31,499 bases of DNA, from assembly GCA_000437895.1 (NCBI GenBank), contig FR902117.1, forward strand, positions 1 to 31,499, given 5' to 3'. Shown here one piece after another: positions 8,300-16,059 of the stretch. Origin of the DNA: Clostridium sp. CAG:914. GTDB taxonomy: Bacteria; Bacillota_I; Bacilli_A; RF39; UBA660. The notes under the pieces were generated by a model that had not been told where the DNA came from, did not search any database, and saw only the letters and a list, made by a program, of their open reading frames with translations. Position 1 is the first letter of the stretch; the number at the start of each line of letters is the position of its first letter. Position numbers and translations under genes: made by a program.

Positions 8300-8854
8300 A
8301 TGGATTATCATATTTTGGTTAATAAGGAAAATGGTTTAAATAAGACATATGTTCCAAGTAGACTTGTTGATACTAAGAGTAAATATAAAGATAATATTTT
8401 GATAGATGAAATAGTTTTAATAAATTTTAACAATATGAGAGAAGATGCTTTAAAGAATGGTTTAGAAATAGATATAATGAGTGGATATAGGGATTATTTT
8501 TATCAAGAAAAACTATATAATAGGCTTTTAAAAGAAAAGGGGTATGCATATACATTTAGGAGTGTGGCTAAACCTGGTTTTTCTGAACATCAGACGGGAC
8601 TTGCTGTTGATATATGTGTATATAAGGATGGTCTATGTTATATAGAACACGATATTACTTCTATTAAAGAGAGTGATTGGCTTATTAATAATCCACATAA
8701 ATATGGGTTTATTTTGAGGTATCCTAAGGGAAAAGAAGATATTACGGGGTACAATTATGAACCATGGCATTATAGATACGTTGGTAGTTTAGCTACTTAT
8801 TTATATGAAAATGATTTGACATTAGAAGAATATAAAAAGATTTACAATAAATAG
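8300..8854 (+). CDS. D-alanyl-D-alanine carboxypeptidase, VanY/LdcB type (peptidase M15B)
   Basis: A zinc peptidase domain that trims peptidoglycan stem peptides. The family pattern is complete: SGYRDY at 61-66, FSEHQTGLAVD at 94-104 with zinc ligands H97 and D104, and EPWHYRYVG starting at 154 with catalytic E154 and zinc ligand H157. Length 184 is a bare catalytic domain. No signal peptide or membrane anchor is visible, which is odd for a cell-wall enzyme; it may act inside the cell or leave by another route. DD- versus LD-specificity cannot be told from sequence alone. The start is set by TAGGTGATG just before the ATG. It is followed by the thioredoxin-like gene after about 30 bases. Confidence 0.88.
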   Translation: MDYHILVNKENGLNKTYVPSRLVDTKSKYKDNILIDEIVLINFNNMREDALKNGLEIDIMSGYRDYFYQEKLYNRLLKEKGYAYTFRSVAKPGFSEHQTGLAVDICVYKDGLCYIEHDITSIKESDWLINNPHKYGFILRYPKGKEDITGYNYEPWHYRYVGSLATYLYENDLTLEEYKKIYNK

Positions 8855-8886
8855 ATAAAGTGTTATTATATTTGTAGGTGATTGTT

Positions 8887-9327
8887 GTGAAGAAAGATAG
8901 TAAAATAAAATTAATTATTTTAGTAAGTATATGTGTAATTGCTTTAATAGTTTTAATAATACTTAATATAAAAGATCAAAAACAATATTTGATAGAAATA
9001 AAATATGATAAATTAATGGAGAAGATTAATAATAAGGAAGATTTTGTACTTCTATTAAGTCAAACAACTTGTGAACATTGTATGGATTTTAAACCTAAAT
9101 TAAATAAGGTTTCAAAAAAATATAAGTTATATACATATTACATAGAAGTTAATTTATTAAATGATGAAGAAAGACAAGGACTTAAGAATATTATTAGTTA
9201 TGATGGAACACCTACGACAGTATTTATATTTGATGGTACTGAAAAAACTGCTGCTAATAGATTAGATGGTAGTGTATCTGAGGAAAAAATAATTGCTAAA
9301 TTAAAAAGCAATGGCTTTATTGAATAA
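8887..9327 (+). CDS. Membrane-anchored thioredoxin-like protein
   Basis: A 146-residue protein with an N-terminal basic stretch, one membrane segment (about residues 8-27, IKLIILVSICVIALIVLIIL) and an extracytoplasmic thioredoxin fold. The redox motif TTCEHC places cysteines at about 62 and 65, and the cis-proline loop is in YDGTPTTVF. It probably reduces or oxidises thiols of exported proteins, or acts as a disulfide carrier; partners are unknown. The GTG at 8887 is preferred because AGGTGAT (8875-8881) lies about six bases upstream. A GTG at 8878 inside that ribosome site would add three residues. A terminator closes the transcript immediately after the stop. Confidence 0.75.
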   Translation: MKKDSKIKLIILVSICVIALIVLIILNIKDQKQYLIEIKYDKLMEKINNKEDFVLLLSQTTCEHCMDFKPKLNKVSKKYKLYTYYIEVNLLNDEERQGLKNIISYDGTPTTVFIFDGTEKTAANRLDGSVSEEKIIAKLKSNGFIE

Positions 9328-9354
9328 AATATCACTAAAATTAGTGGTATTTTT
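9326..9354 (+). terminator. Terminator after the pcrA transcript
   Basis: A 13-bp stem (9326-9338 with 9341-9353, one G-T pair, 2-base nominal loop) ending in five Ts. It begins inside the stop codon and its T-run is shared with the next promoter's -35. Confidence 0.8.
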
Positions 9355-9381
9355 GACATTTTTTCGTATTTATGTTATTCT
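9353..9381 (+). promoter_or_regulatory. Sigma-A promoter of the AMP-ligase gene
   Basis: Perfect TTGACA (9353-9358), a 17-bp spacer and TATTCT (9376-9381). The -35 overlaps the end of the preceding terminator. The -10 ends 25 nt before the ATG. Confidence 0.75.
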
Positions 9382-9405
9382 AATACATGTTGGGGGAAAA
9401 TTAAA

Positions 9406-11355
9406 ATGAATATAGAAATAAAAGATAGTGAAAGAAATGTATATCTTAAACAATTTTATGATGGAATTTTATATGGACCATTAGAATCTAGTGTAGAAAA
9501 ATCAAGACCATGGATAAAATATTATACTGTTGAAGAATTAGCTAATCCAATAGTATATAGAACTATGTATGAAGATTTAATTTATTATACACAAAATAAC
9601 TTAGATTGCGAAAGTAGTACTTATTTAGGTAATCATGTGACTTACAAAGATTTTATAGAAAACATTAATGAAACAGCTTCAGCGTTTGAACAAAACAACG
9701 TTAAAAAAGGAGATGTTGTTGCATTATTATCAGTATCATTACCTGAAACACTTTGTACAATTTATGCTTTATCTAAAATTGGGGCAACTGTTCAAGTTAT
9801 TGACCCAAGAGTAAATAAAAATTTAATTTCTCAATATTTACAGGATTCAAAAGCTAAAATAGCTGTTGTAGTAGATGCTTTTAACGATAAAGTGATATCT
9901 ATATCAGATGAAACAAATTTAGAACAAATAATATCTATTTCACCTTTAAATTCAGCTAATAGTGAATCTAATAAAGTTAAATTAGGTAGAGTTATTAATG
10001 TTTATAAACCAATATTATCAAAATTAAAAATGTTAACAAAAAATACAAGATTTAGAACATGGAATGATTTTTTGAATGATAGTAATGGTAAATCAACTAC
10101 TGTAACATATGATGAAGATGCTATTGCTGCTATCGAATATACAAGCGGTTCTACAGGAAGCCCAAAAGGTGTAATGTTAAGTAACAAATCATTTAATTCT
10201 CTTGTCTATTCACAAAAACAAGTATATATTTCAGTTCCTGGGGATAGATTTTTACTTATTATGCCACCTTTTATTGCTTATGGACTAGTGGTAGGTATTC
10301 ATGTAATGCTATGTCAAAATCAAAATTTACAAGTAATTCCTAATTTTTCAATTCAAAAATGTCCAGATATGTTAATAGATTTGATTAAAAAGTATCAACC
10401 TAAAGTGATTATGGGAGTACCTAATTTTTTAACATATATTATGGAGACAAAAGAAGATATGTCGTGTATTAGAAAAATAATTGTTGGTGGAGATAGTCTT
10501 AATTCAGAACTACAGAAAAAGGCTATAACACAATTTGAAGATAAAGGATATAATATAGATATAATGGTTGGATGGGGAATGACTGAAATAGCATCTTGTG
10601 GGACTTTTACTAAGGAAAATGCACCTATAAAGTTGGGCAGTGCTGGAATTCCATTATCAAAGAATGTTATAAAAATATTACCATATAATGAAGATAATAT
10701 CTATGATATAAATGCTAATGGCTTAGCTGTCAATCAGAAAGGTATGTTATTTTTCAGTTCACCTTCAAGAATGCAAGGCTACTATAAAAGACCTGAATTA
10801 ACAGAGGAAACTATCTTAACCGATAACGAAGGAACAAAATGGATAAAAACAGGAGATTTAGCTTGGGTAGATAGCGATGGATATATATTTTTTGAAGGAA
10901 GGGCAAAAAGAATTGTAGTGCGACCTGACGGACATAATATTCCTGGAGAATACATTGAAACAATAGCTAATAGTTATGTTCAAGTAAAATCAGCTGTTGT
11001 TGTTGGAGTTAAAAGTACCAATTATCCGCATGGAAGTTATGCAGGATTATGTATTGAAAGAAATAATGATAGTAATATGACTGATGATGAGTTACTAACT
11101 ATTATAGATAAAATGTGTTGTGAAAAATTACAACCAAGAGATAGAGTTAAATATTATATAATAACTAATATTCCATATACAGCAAATAACAAAGTCGATT
11201 ATGATAAATTACAAATAGCAGTTAATCAATTAATACAAGAACTTGAAATTAATGAAGATAATAGAGAAAGTTTCTTTATATTAGAAGGACAAGTTTTAGA
11301 TCAAAAGATAAAATCAACAAAAACGTTAAAACGCATATTTAAAACAAAAAGGTAA
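9406..11355 (+). CDS. AMP-forming acyl ligase / acyl-CoA synthetase-like protein
   Basis: An adenylate-forming enzyme that activates a carboxylic acid with ATP, usually for transfer to CoA or a carrier thiol. The core motif YTSGSTGSPKG is at 245-255. It is followed by the acyl-pocket and A5 regions (GWGMTEIASCGTF), TGDLAW at about 481 (ATP ribose binding), the hinge GRAKRIVVRPDGHNIP, and the C-terminal NNKVDYDKL with the candidate catalytic lysine at 596. At 649 residues it has about 50 extra N-terminal residues and a basic tail (TKTLKRIFKTKR). No carrier protein, thioesterase or synthase lies nearby, so the substrate is unknown; fatty acid, aryl acid and amino acid are all possible. Its codon mix looks slightly less T-rich than its neighbours'. 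It has its own promoter and terminator. The next gene is the pseudo-kinase. Confidence 0.85.
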   Translation: MNIEIKDSERNVYLKQFYDGILYGPLESSVEKSRPWIKYYTVEELANPIVYRTMYEDLIYYTQNNLDCESSTYLGNHVTYKDFIENINETASAFEQNNVKKGDVVALLSVSLPETLCTIYALSKIGATVQVIDPRVNKNLISQYLQDSKAKIAVVVDAFNDKVISISDETNLEQIISISPLNSANSESNKVKLGRVINVYKPILSKLKMLTKNTRFRTWNDFLNDSNGKSTTVTYDEDAIAAIEYTSGSTGSPKGVMLSNKSFNSLVYSQKQVYISVPGDRFLLIMPPFIAYGLVVGIHVMLCQNQNLQVIPNFSIQKCPDMLIDLIKKYQPKVIMGVPNFLTYIMETKEDMSCIRKIIVGGDSLNSELQKKAITQFEDKGYNIDIMVGWGMTEIASCGTFTKENAPIKLGSAGIPLSKNVIKILPYNEDNIYDINANGLAVNQKGMLFFSSPSRMQGYYKRPELTEETILTDNEGTKWIKTGDLAWVDSDGYIFFEGRAKRIVVRPDGHNIPGEYIETIANSYVQVKSAVVVGVKSTNYPHGSYAGLCIERNNDSNMTDDELLTIIDKMCCEKLQPRDRVKYYIITNIPYTANNKVDYDKLQIAVNQLIQELEINEDNRESFFILEGQVLDQKIKSTKTLKRIFKTKR

Positions 11356-11371
11356 TGACAAAAAGGTAATG
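11344..11371 (+). repeat. 14-bp tandem duplication across the ligase stop codon
   Basis: ACAAAAAGGTAATG occurs twice in perfect tandem (11344-11357 and 11358-11371), followed by AC of a third unit. The first copy holds the TAA stop. The second forms the left arm of the terminator and reaches into the next promoter's -35. Confidence 0.85.
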
Positions 11372-11387
11372 ACTTTTTTGTTTTTTT
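11358..11387 (+). terminator. Terminator after the AMP-ligase gene
   Basis: CAAAAAG (11359-11365) pairs with CTTTTTTG (11373-11380) with one extra T, a 7-base loop, and a seven-T run at 11381-11387. Confidence 0.6.
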
Positions 11388-11397
11388 ATGTTATATT
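11369..11397 (+). promoter_or_regulatory. Putative promoter of the seven-TM pseudo-kinase gene
   Basis: ATGACT (11369-11374), a 17-bp spacer ending in TGT, and TATATT (11392-11397), so an extended -10. It ends 25 nt before the ATG at 11422 and overlaps the terminator of the gene before. Confidence 0.45.
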
Positions 11398-11421
11398 GTG
11401 TTAAGATAAGAGGTGAAAATA

Positions 11422-13176
11422 ATGTCAAACAATTTTTTTACAATTGCAAGTTTATTTTATAGTATTATGCTTGTTATTATTTATTTTAATAGAGATAAAG
11501 TTAATACATCAGAGACGAAAATATATTCATATATGATTATTTCAAACTTTCTTACTGTTGTTATTGCAATAATTTGTTATGGGACAATATCAATTAATGA
11601 AAAAATACCGGCAATAAATAATTTTGTTTCCAAGACTTTATTATTATTATATATTACTTGGTCAATATTATTTACTGTATATATTTATGTCATAACAAGA
11701 AAAGATGATAAATCTATAAAAAGTATTAAAAAAAATACAAAATATGTATATTTAATAATATCATATATAATTTTTGCTTTAATAATATATTATTTACCAT
11801 TATATTATCATAATGAAAATAAAATTATTTATTCCTATGGTCCGTCAGCAAACTTTGTATATGTAATAACAGCCATACTTATGTTATATTGGATATTTCT
11901 TATTTTTAAAAATTATCAAATATTGAAATCAAAAAAATGTATACCAATAGTATTATTTATTGTTTTCTGTATTATTGCGGTTATTATTCAAAAATTGTAT
12001 CCAGGTCTTTTATTGATTACATTTTTAGAAACTTTTATTACAGTGATAATGTATTTTACGATAGAAAATCCTGATGTTAAACTTTTAACAGAAGTATATA
12101 AATCAAAGGAAATATCAGATAGTGCTAATGATGAAAAAAATTTGTTTATATATAATATGACACAGGAAATTAGAGAAATTACAAAAAAAGTTAATGATGA
12201 AACAGATTATATTTTAAATAGTGATTCTATTACTGATAATAAGGAATCAGCTAGAAAAATAAAAGAATATACTAATAATTTTAAAATAGTAACTAATGAT
12301 ATATTGGATGTTAATATTACTAATGATATTAAGATATATAATAATAAATATAATATTAAAAATTTATTTAAAGAAATAATTAATATATATAGTAATAAAA
12401 TTGAAAATAAGGGATTATCTTTCAATATTAATATAGAACATTCATTACCTGAATTTTTATATGGTGATAAAATAAATTTTAAAGAATTATTAAATAATGT
12501 TTTAAACTATGCTTTATCTGAAACTCTACATGGTTATATAGAATTAAATGTTAATACTATAATTAAAAATGATGTTTGTAGATTAATGATTTCTGTTGAA
12601 GACTCAAGTACTAATAATAATATTAATACAATTACAAAAGATAATAAAGAATTATATAAATCATATAAATTAGCTATATTATTAAATGGTACTATGTCTG
12701 TATTGTCAAATCCAAATAAAAATACGTTTAAAATAATACTTGATCAAAAAATATATGAAGAAGATAATATTGTTAATAAATACTCTAATGTATTTAATAA
12801 TAAAAAAATATTAATTGTAGATAATGTTGATACGACATATAAAATAATAGAAAAATTATTAAAAGACACTAATATACAATTAGATTTATCATTAACTAGT
12901 AAAGATTGTTTAAATAAAATAAGAAGTAAGGAAAACTATGATTTAATATTTTTAGAAGAAAATATGAATATTATTTCTTCAACAGAGTTAATAAAAAAAT
13001 TACATAATGAAAGAAATTTTAATACGCCAATTATATTATTAACAAAGAATAATGATGTTGAATATAATAATGAATATAAAAAAATAGGATATAATTATTA
13101 TTTATTAAAGCCGATTAAAAAAGAAAATTTAAATGATATACTTGATGAATATATTAAATGGAATCTTCTAGGATAA
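11422..13176 (+). CDS. Seven-TM hybrid histidine kinase-like protein with degenerate catalytic sites
   Basis: A 584-residue protein. About seven membrane helices fill residues 1-215, as in 7TM-type kinases. A dimerisation helix follows with FIYNMTQEIREI, where active kinases have a histidine (family pattern M-S-H-E-I-R); here Q248 takes its place. The ATPase-like region (about 320-450) keeps an N-box (GDKINFKELLNNVLNYA), but the G1 box is reduced to VEDSSTNN and no clear G2 box is visible. A receiver domain (about 460-584) starts ILIVDN, keeps ILLTK and LLKPI, but reads FLEENM where FLD..M is expected, so E512 replaces the phospho-acceptor aspartate. The domain order is intact, so this is a conserved-looking pseudo-kinase rather than a broken gene. 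The ATG at 11422 follows AGAGGTG; an in-frame GTG at 11413 lies inside that site. Strong A-richness. Its partner is unknown. Confidence 0.8.
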   Translation: MSNNFFTIASLFYSIMLVIIYFNRDKVNTSETKIYSYMIISNFLTVVIAIICYGTISINEKIPAINNFVSKTLLLLYITWSILFTVYIYVITRKDDKSIKSIKKNTKYVYLIISYIIFALIIYYLPLYYHNENKIIYSYGPSANFVYVITAILMLYWIFLIFKNYQILKSKKCIPIVLFIVFCIIAVIIQKLYPGLLLITFLETFITVIMYFTIENPDVKLLTEVYKSKEISDSANDEKNLFIYNMTQEIREITKKVNDETDYILNSDSITDNKESARKIKEYTNNFKIVTNDILDVNITNDIKIYNNKYNIKNLFKEIINIYSNKIENKGLSFNINIEHSLPEFLYGDKINFKELLNNVLNYALSETLHGYIELNVNTIIKNDVCRLMISVEDSSTNNNINTITKDNKELYKSYKLAILLNGTMSVLSNPNKNTFKIILDQKIYEEDNIVNKYSNVFNNKKILIVDNVDTTYKIIEKLLKDTNIQLDLSLTSKDCLNKIRSKENYDLIFLEENMNIISSTELIKKLHNERNFNTPIILLTKNNDVEYNNEYKKIGYNYYLLKPIKKENLNDILDEYIKWNLLG

Positions 13177-13225
13177 AGTTTTAATTTTAGATAATAATTT
13201 CTATACTAGACTTTTATTTATAAAT

Positions 13226-13255
13226 TTAGTAAAATTAGTTATGAAAGGATATAAC
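13226..13255 (+). promoter_or_regulatory. Putative promoter of the flavoprotein gene
   Basis: TTAGTA (13226-13231), an 18-bp spacer and TATAAC (13250-13255), 24 nt before the start codon. No clear terminator was seen after the preceding gene, so read-through is also possible. Confidence 0.4.
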
Positions 13256-13278
13256 AATAGTTATATAAAAGGTGTAGT

Positions 13279-14673
13279 ATGTATGATGTAGTTATAGTTG
13301 GAGCTGGTCCTGCTGGTTTATTTGCAGCATATGAATTAGTTTCAAAAAATAAAAATTTAAAAATTGCAATATTAGATAGAGGAAAGTTTGCTGATAAAAG
13401 GGTATGTCCTATAACTGTAAATGGTGGTTCATGTATAAATTGTACACCATGTAATATATTATCTGGATATGGTGGAGCAGGTACTTTTTCTGATGGAAAG
13501 TTAAATTTTATACCTAAATTAGGTAAATCAGATTTATTTAAATATGTGTCTGAAACAGAAGCTTATAAGTTGATTGATGATTGTGAAGAGATATTTAATA
13601 AATTTGGTATGGATGCTAAGACATATCCTAAGAATATGGATGAAGCTTTAGAATTTAAGAAAGAAGTAGCAAAAGCTGGTGGTAGATTATTAATAATAAA
13701 AAATAAACATATTGGTTCTGATAAATTGCCACAGTGTATTATTGAATTTACTAAATTTTTAAGAGAACAAAATGTAGATACATTAGAAATGATAAATATA
13801 GAAGATATTTCTAGGGAAGAAGATGGAGCTTATAAGCTTATTTATCATAAAGGTGGTAAGGAAGAGAGTATTTTATCTAGATATGTGGTTGTAGCTCCTG
13901 GTAGAACTGGTGCTAAATGGGTACAAGAATATTCTGATAAGCATAAAATACCTTATGTATCACAAAGTATTGAAGTTGGTGTTAGGGTAGAGGTTAGAAA
14001 AGAAATTATGGAAGATATTTGCTCTAAGCTATATGAACCTACAATATTTATAAAGAGTGATACATATGGTGATGAGGTAAGAACATTTTGTACTAATCCT
14101 GGTGGTTTTGTTGCTAAGGAAAATTATGAAGGTTATATTTGTGTAAATGGATACTCAAACAAGGAAACGAAGTCTAATAATTCAAATTTTGCTTTTATAG
14201 CTAAAATAAATTTGACGGAGCCTGTGACTGATACTAGACTTTATGGGGAGTCTATTGCTAGAATTGCTAATGTTCTAGGTGATGGTAAGCCTATAATTCA
14301 AACATTAAAAGATTTAAAACAAGGAAGAAGAAGTGATTGGCATAGAATTAATAAAGGTTTTATAGAACCTACATTAAAGGATTGTGTTGCGGGTGATCTT
14401 GCTTTGGTTATGCCACATAGAATAATAACAGATATACTTGAGGGTTTGGAGACATTAAATAAAATTATTCCTGGTATTTCAAATGATGATACTTTGTTGT
14501 ATGGTCCAGAAATAAAATTTTTCTCAAATGAAATTGAAACTGATAATAATATGAAACTTTTAAATGATAATATATATTTTGTTGGAGATGGTGCTGGTAA
14601 GGCTGGTAATATAGTGGCGGCGGCTGCTACAGGTCTTATTGCTGCTAGGGATATTTTAAATAAAATTAATTAA
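13279..14673 (+). CDS. FAD-dependent dehydrogenase, COG2509-like
   Basis: A 464-residue flavoprotein of the uncharacterised COG2509 type. The N-terminal Rossmann motif VIVGAGPAGLFAAYEL (about 5-20) binds FAD. A cysteine-rich block at about 42-76 (RVCPITVNGGSC, CINCTPC, then GYGGAGTFSDGKLN) is characteristic. Further conserved elements are VVAPGRTGAKW, a substrate-domain segment (CTNPGGFV) and the C-terminal FAD motif IYFVGDGAGKAGNIVAAAATGLIAA. It probably catalyses a redox reaction on an unknown substrate; the cysteines may be redox-active or bind metal. It stands alone between a weak promoter and a strong terminator, so context gives no pathway. Confidence 0.88.
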   Translation: MYDVVIVGAGPAGLFAAYELVSKNKNLKIAILDRGKFADKRVCPITVNGGSCINCTPCNILSGYGGAGTFSDGKLNFIPKLGKSDLFKYVSETEAYKLIDDCEEIFNKFGMDAKTYPKNMDEALEFKKEVAKAGGRLLIIKNKHIGSDKLPQCIIEFTKFLREQNVDTLEMINIEDISREEDGAYKLIYHKGGKEESILSRYVVVAPGRTGAKWVQEYSDKHKIPYVSQSIEVGVRVEVRKEIMEDICSKLYEPTIFIKSDTYGDEVRTFCTNPGGFVAKENYEGYICVNGYSNKETKSNNSNFAFIAKINLTEPVTDTRLYGESIARIANVLGDGKPIIQTLKDLKQGRRSDWHRINKGFIEPTLKDCVAGDLALVMPHRIITDILEGLETLNKIIPGISNDDTLLYGPEIKFFSNEIETDNNMKLLNDNIYFVGDGAGKAGNIVAAAATGLIAARDILNKIN

Positions 14674-14674
14674 T

Positions 14675-14708
14675 AAAAGATACCTTTTTAAGAAAATGTA
14701 TCTTTTTT
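14675..14708 (+). terminator. Terminator after the flavoprotein gene
   Basis: A 14-bp stem (14675-14688 with 14693-14706, one mismatch, 4-base loop) ending in a six-T run. It begins two bases after the stop. Confidence 0.85.
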
Positions 14709-14736
14709 CTGTCAAAAATTTAGTTTTTTAATATTG

Positions 14737-14765
14737 TTGTATTTTCTTGATTTTTTTGTTATAAT
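14737..14765 (+). promoter_or_regulatory. Sigma-A promoter of the HdeD-like gene
   Basis: TTGTAT (14737-14742), a 17-bp spacer and a perfect TATAAT (14760-14765), 23 nt before the ATG at 14788. Confidence 0.75.
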
Positions 14766-14787
14766 ATTTTTAGAAAGGATGATAGAA

Positions 14788-15351
14788 ATGATTAAGAAAA
14801 TAAATCAATATATAAATTTATCAATAGTGTTGTCTATTTTGTTTATGATAGTGGGCTTATTACTTATTGTTTGGCCTAAAGCATCACTTGATACTTTTGC
14901 TTATGTTATTGGTTCTATTATGATAGTTTATGGTGTATATAATTTTATAGATAGTTTTACTATTAATCCTATTTTTTTCTTTTTTCAGATGAGTACAAGT
15001 ATTCTATCATTTTTATTTGGTATTTGTATTTTTTTAAATCCTAGTATTTTTGAAAGCATTATTCCAATAACTTTAGGTATATTCTTTGTTATAAGTGGTA
15101 TTTTTTCTTTAAGAATTTCATTTATAATTAAAGATATGGGTAGTAGTTTTGTGATGTCATTTATAAGTTCTATTTTGATGATTATATGTGGTATTATTCT
15201 TATAATTAATCCTGTAGGAACTATTATTGTACTTACAACACTTATTGGTATTCTTCTTATTGTATATTCTATATCTAATGTTGTAGATATGTGTATATTT
15301 AAGTCAAGAGTAAAAGAAATTGATAAATACTTTAATAATTTGATAAAATAA
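14788..15351 (+). CDS. HdeD/DUF308-family membrane protein
   Basis: A 187-residue protein with six hydrophobic segments in three pairs, separated by short loops (for example IVWPKASLDTFAYVIGSIMIVYG and ILIINPVGTIIVLTTLIGILLIVY). The repeated pattern of WP or NP followed by a glycine-rich helix is typical of DUF308/HdeD. In enterobacteria HdeD is linked to acid resistance; the role in Firmicutes is unknown. Upstream in-frame ATGs, including one at 14734, sit inside or before the promoter, so they cannot be the start. AAAGGAT (14774-14780) selects 14788 over the ATG at 14779, which lies in the ribosome site. Single-gene unit. Confidence 0.75.
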   Translation: MIKKINQYINLSIVLSILFMIVGLLLIVWPKASLDTFAYVIGSIMIVYGVYNFIDSFTINPIFFFFQMSTSILSFLFGICIFLNPSIFESIIPITLGIFFVISGIFSLRISFIIKDMGSSFVMSFISSILMIICGIILIINPVGTIIVLTTLIGILLIVYSISNVVDMCIFKSRVKEIDKYFNNLIK

Positions 15352-15368
15352 CCATAGTGTTATTTTTT
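15347..15368 (+). terminator. Terminator after the HdeD-like gene
   Basis: AATAAC (15347-15352) pairs with GTTATT (15359-15364), followed by Ts to 15368. The stem is short and overlaps the stop. A perfect AT-only inverted repeat comes next (about 15363-15383). Confidence 0.5.
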
Positions 15369-15398
15369 ATTTTAAATAAAAAACTCAAGTTTTGACTG

Positions 15399-15427
15399 TT
15401 GACAAAAGTTATTCTCTATGGTATATT
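15399..15427 (+). promoter_or_regulatory. Strong promoter of tRNA-His
   Basis: Perfect TTGACA (15399-15404), a 17-bp spacer ending in TGG (extended -10), and TATATT (15422-15427). Transcription would begin about 6 nt before the tRNA. Confidence 0.85.
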
Positions 15428-15439
15428 AGGTACTGTTAT

Positions 15440-15516
15440 GGCGGATGTGGTGAAGTGGTTAACACGGTGGATTGTGGTTCCATTATTCGTGGGTTCGATT
15501 CCCACCATCCGTCCCA
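15440..15516 (+). tRNA. tRNA-His (anticodon GTG)
   Basis: A 77-nt cloverleaf. The acceptor stem is GCGGATG (15441-15447) with CATCCGT. G at 15440 is the extra G-1 that marks tRNA-His and pairs with C73 (15513). The anticodon loop is TTGTGGT between stems GTGGA and TCCAT. The T arm is GTGGG-TTCGATT-CCCAC. The CCA end is encoded at 15514-15516. The first acceptor pair is a G-T wobble rather than G-C. It has its own promoter and terminator and no other tRNAs nearby. Confidence 0.95.
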
Positions 15517-15527
15517 GATTGATTAAT

Positions 15528-15560
15528 ACTCACATGCTTAATATTTATGTGAGTTTTCTT
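15528..15560 (+). terminator. Terminator after tRNA-His
   Basis: Perfect 8-bp stem ACTCACAT (15528-15535) with ATGTGAGT (15547-15554), an 11-base loop, then a T-rich run. Confidence 0.8.
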
Positions 15561-15606
15561 TTGTTATTATTTTTTAATATATTTCATATAATTTATTGGT
15601 GATGAA

Positions 15607-16032
15607 ATGGTTGTTAAGTATAATCAAAAAGAATTGGAATTATTGGCAAGACTGATGAGGGCTGAGGCTTTGGGTGAAGGTAATCTTGGTATGCTTATGG
15701 TTGGTAATGTTGGTATTAACAGGGTTATTGCTAATTGTTTGACTTTTAAAAATATTACTACTATATATGATATGATTTTTCAAAGTCCAGGTGGTTTTTC
15801 TGGTACAAAGAGTAATTTATTCTATGGAAATCCTACAGAAAAAGAAAAAAGCCTTGCTATGAGGGTTATTCGAGGAGAATATTATTACCCTGCTACCAAT
15901 GCTTTATGGTTTTATGCTCCAAGTAGTGGAAGTTCTTGTTCTAGTTCTTGGTGGGATCAAGAATTTGCTGGTAGATATAAAAATCATTGTTTTTATAAAC
16001 CTGATCCTGGTGTTTGTGAGGAATTACATTAA
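15607..16032 (+). CDS. Spore cortex-lytic hydrolase, CwlJ/SleB family
   Basis: A 141-residue Hydrolase_2-family protein that would cleave muramic-lactam cortex peptidoglycan during germination. LLARLMRAEALGEG at 12-25 carries the catalytic glutamate (about E20). The family continues with VGNVGINRVIAN, a GGFSG block, ALWFYAP, and the C-terminal SSSWWDQEFAGRYKNHCFYKP. There is no signal peptide and no peptidoglycan-binding domain, so it resembles CwlJ, which sits at the coat-cortex boundary, more than SleB. GGTGATG (15598-15604) sets the start. A TATAAT/CATATAAT box ends 15 nt before the ATG and could be a sigma-A or sigma-E -10. The gene converges on the gerA operon and their stops share bases. 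Confidence 0.87.
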   Translation: MVVKYNQKELELLARLMRAEALGEGNLGMLMVGNVGINRVIANCLTFKNITTIYDMIFQSPGGFSGTKSNLFYGNPTEKEKSLAMRVIRGEYYYPATNALWFYAPSSGSSCSSSWWDQEFAGRYKNHCFYKPDPGVCEELH

Positions 16033-16059
16033 ATATCTGTAATTTCTTTTTTTCTTTTT
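16022..16059 (+). terminator. Terminator after the cwlJ-like gene
   Basis: AATTACA (16022-16028) pairs with TGTAATT (16038-16044), followed by T-runs at 16047-16053 and 16055-16059. It lies partly inside the 3' end of the converging hydrolase gene. Confidence 0.6.

Noticed and set aside
15563..15592. Possible sigma-E promoter of the cwlJ-like gene (GTTATTAT, CATATAAT)
   Set aside because: The -10 also reads as sigma-A TATAAT, the -35 is weak, and the predicted start falls in the ribosome site. Mentioned only in the gene entry.
15399..15602. A 67-codon open frame on plus
   Set aside because: It runs straight through the tRNA-His promoter, the tRNA and its terminator, so it is a chance frame.
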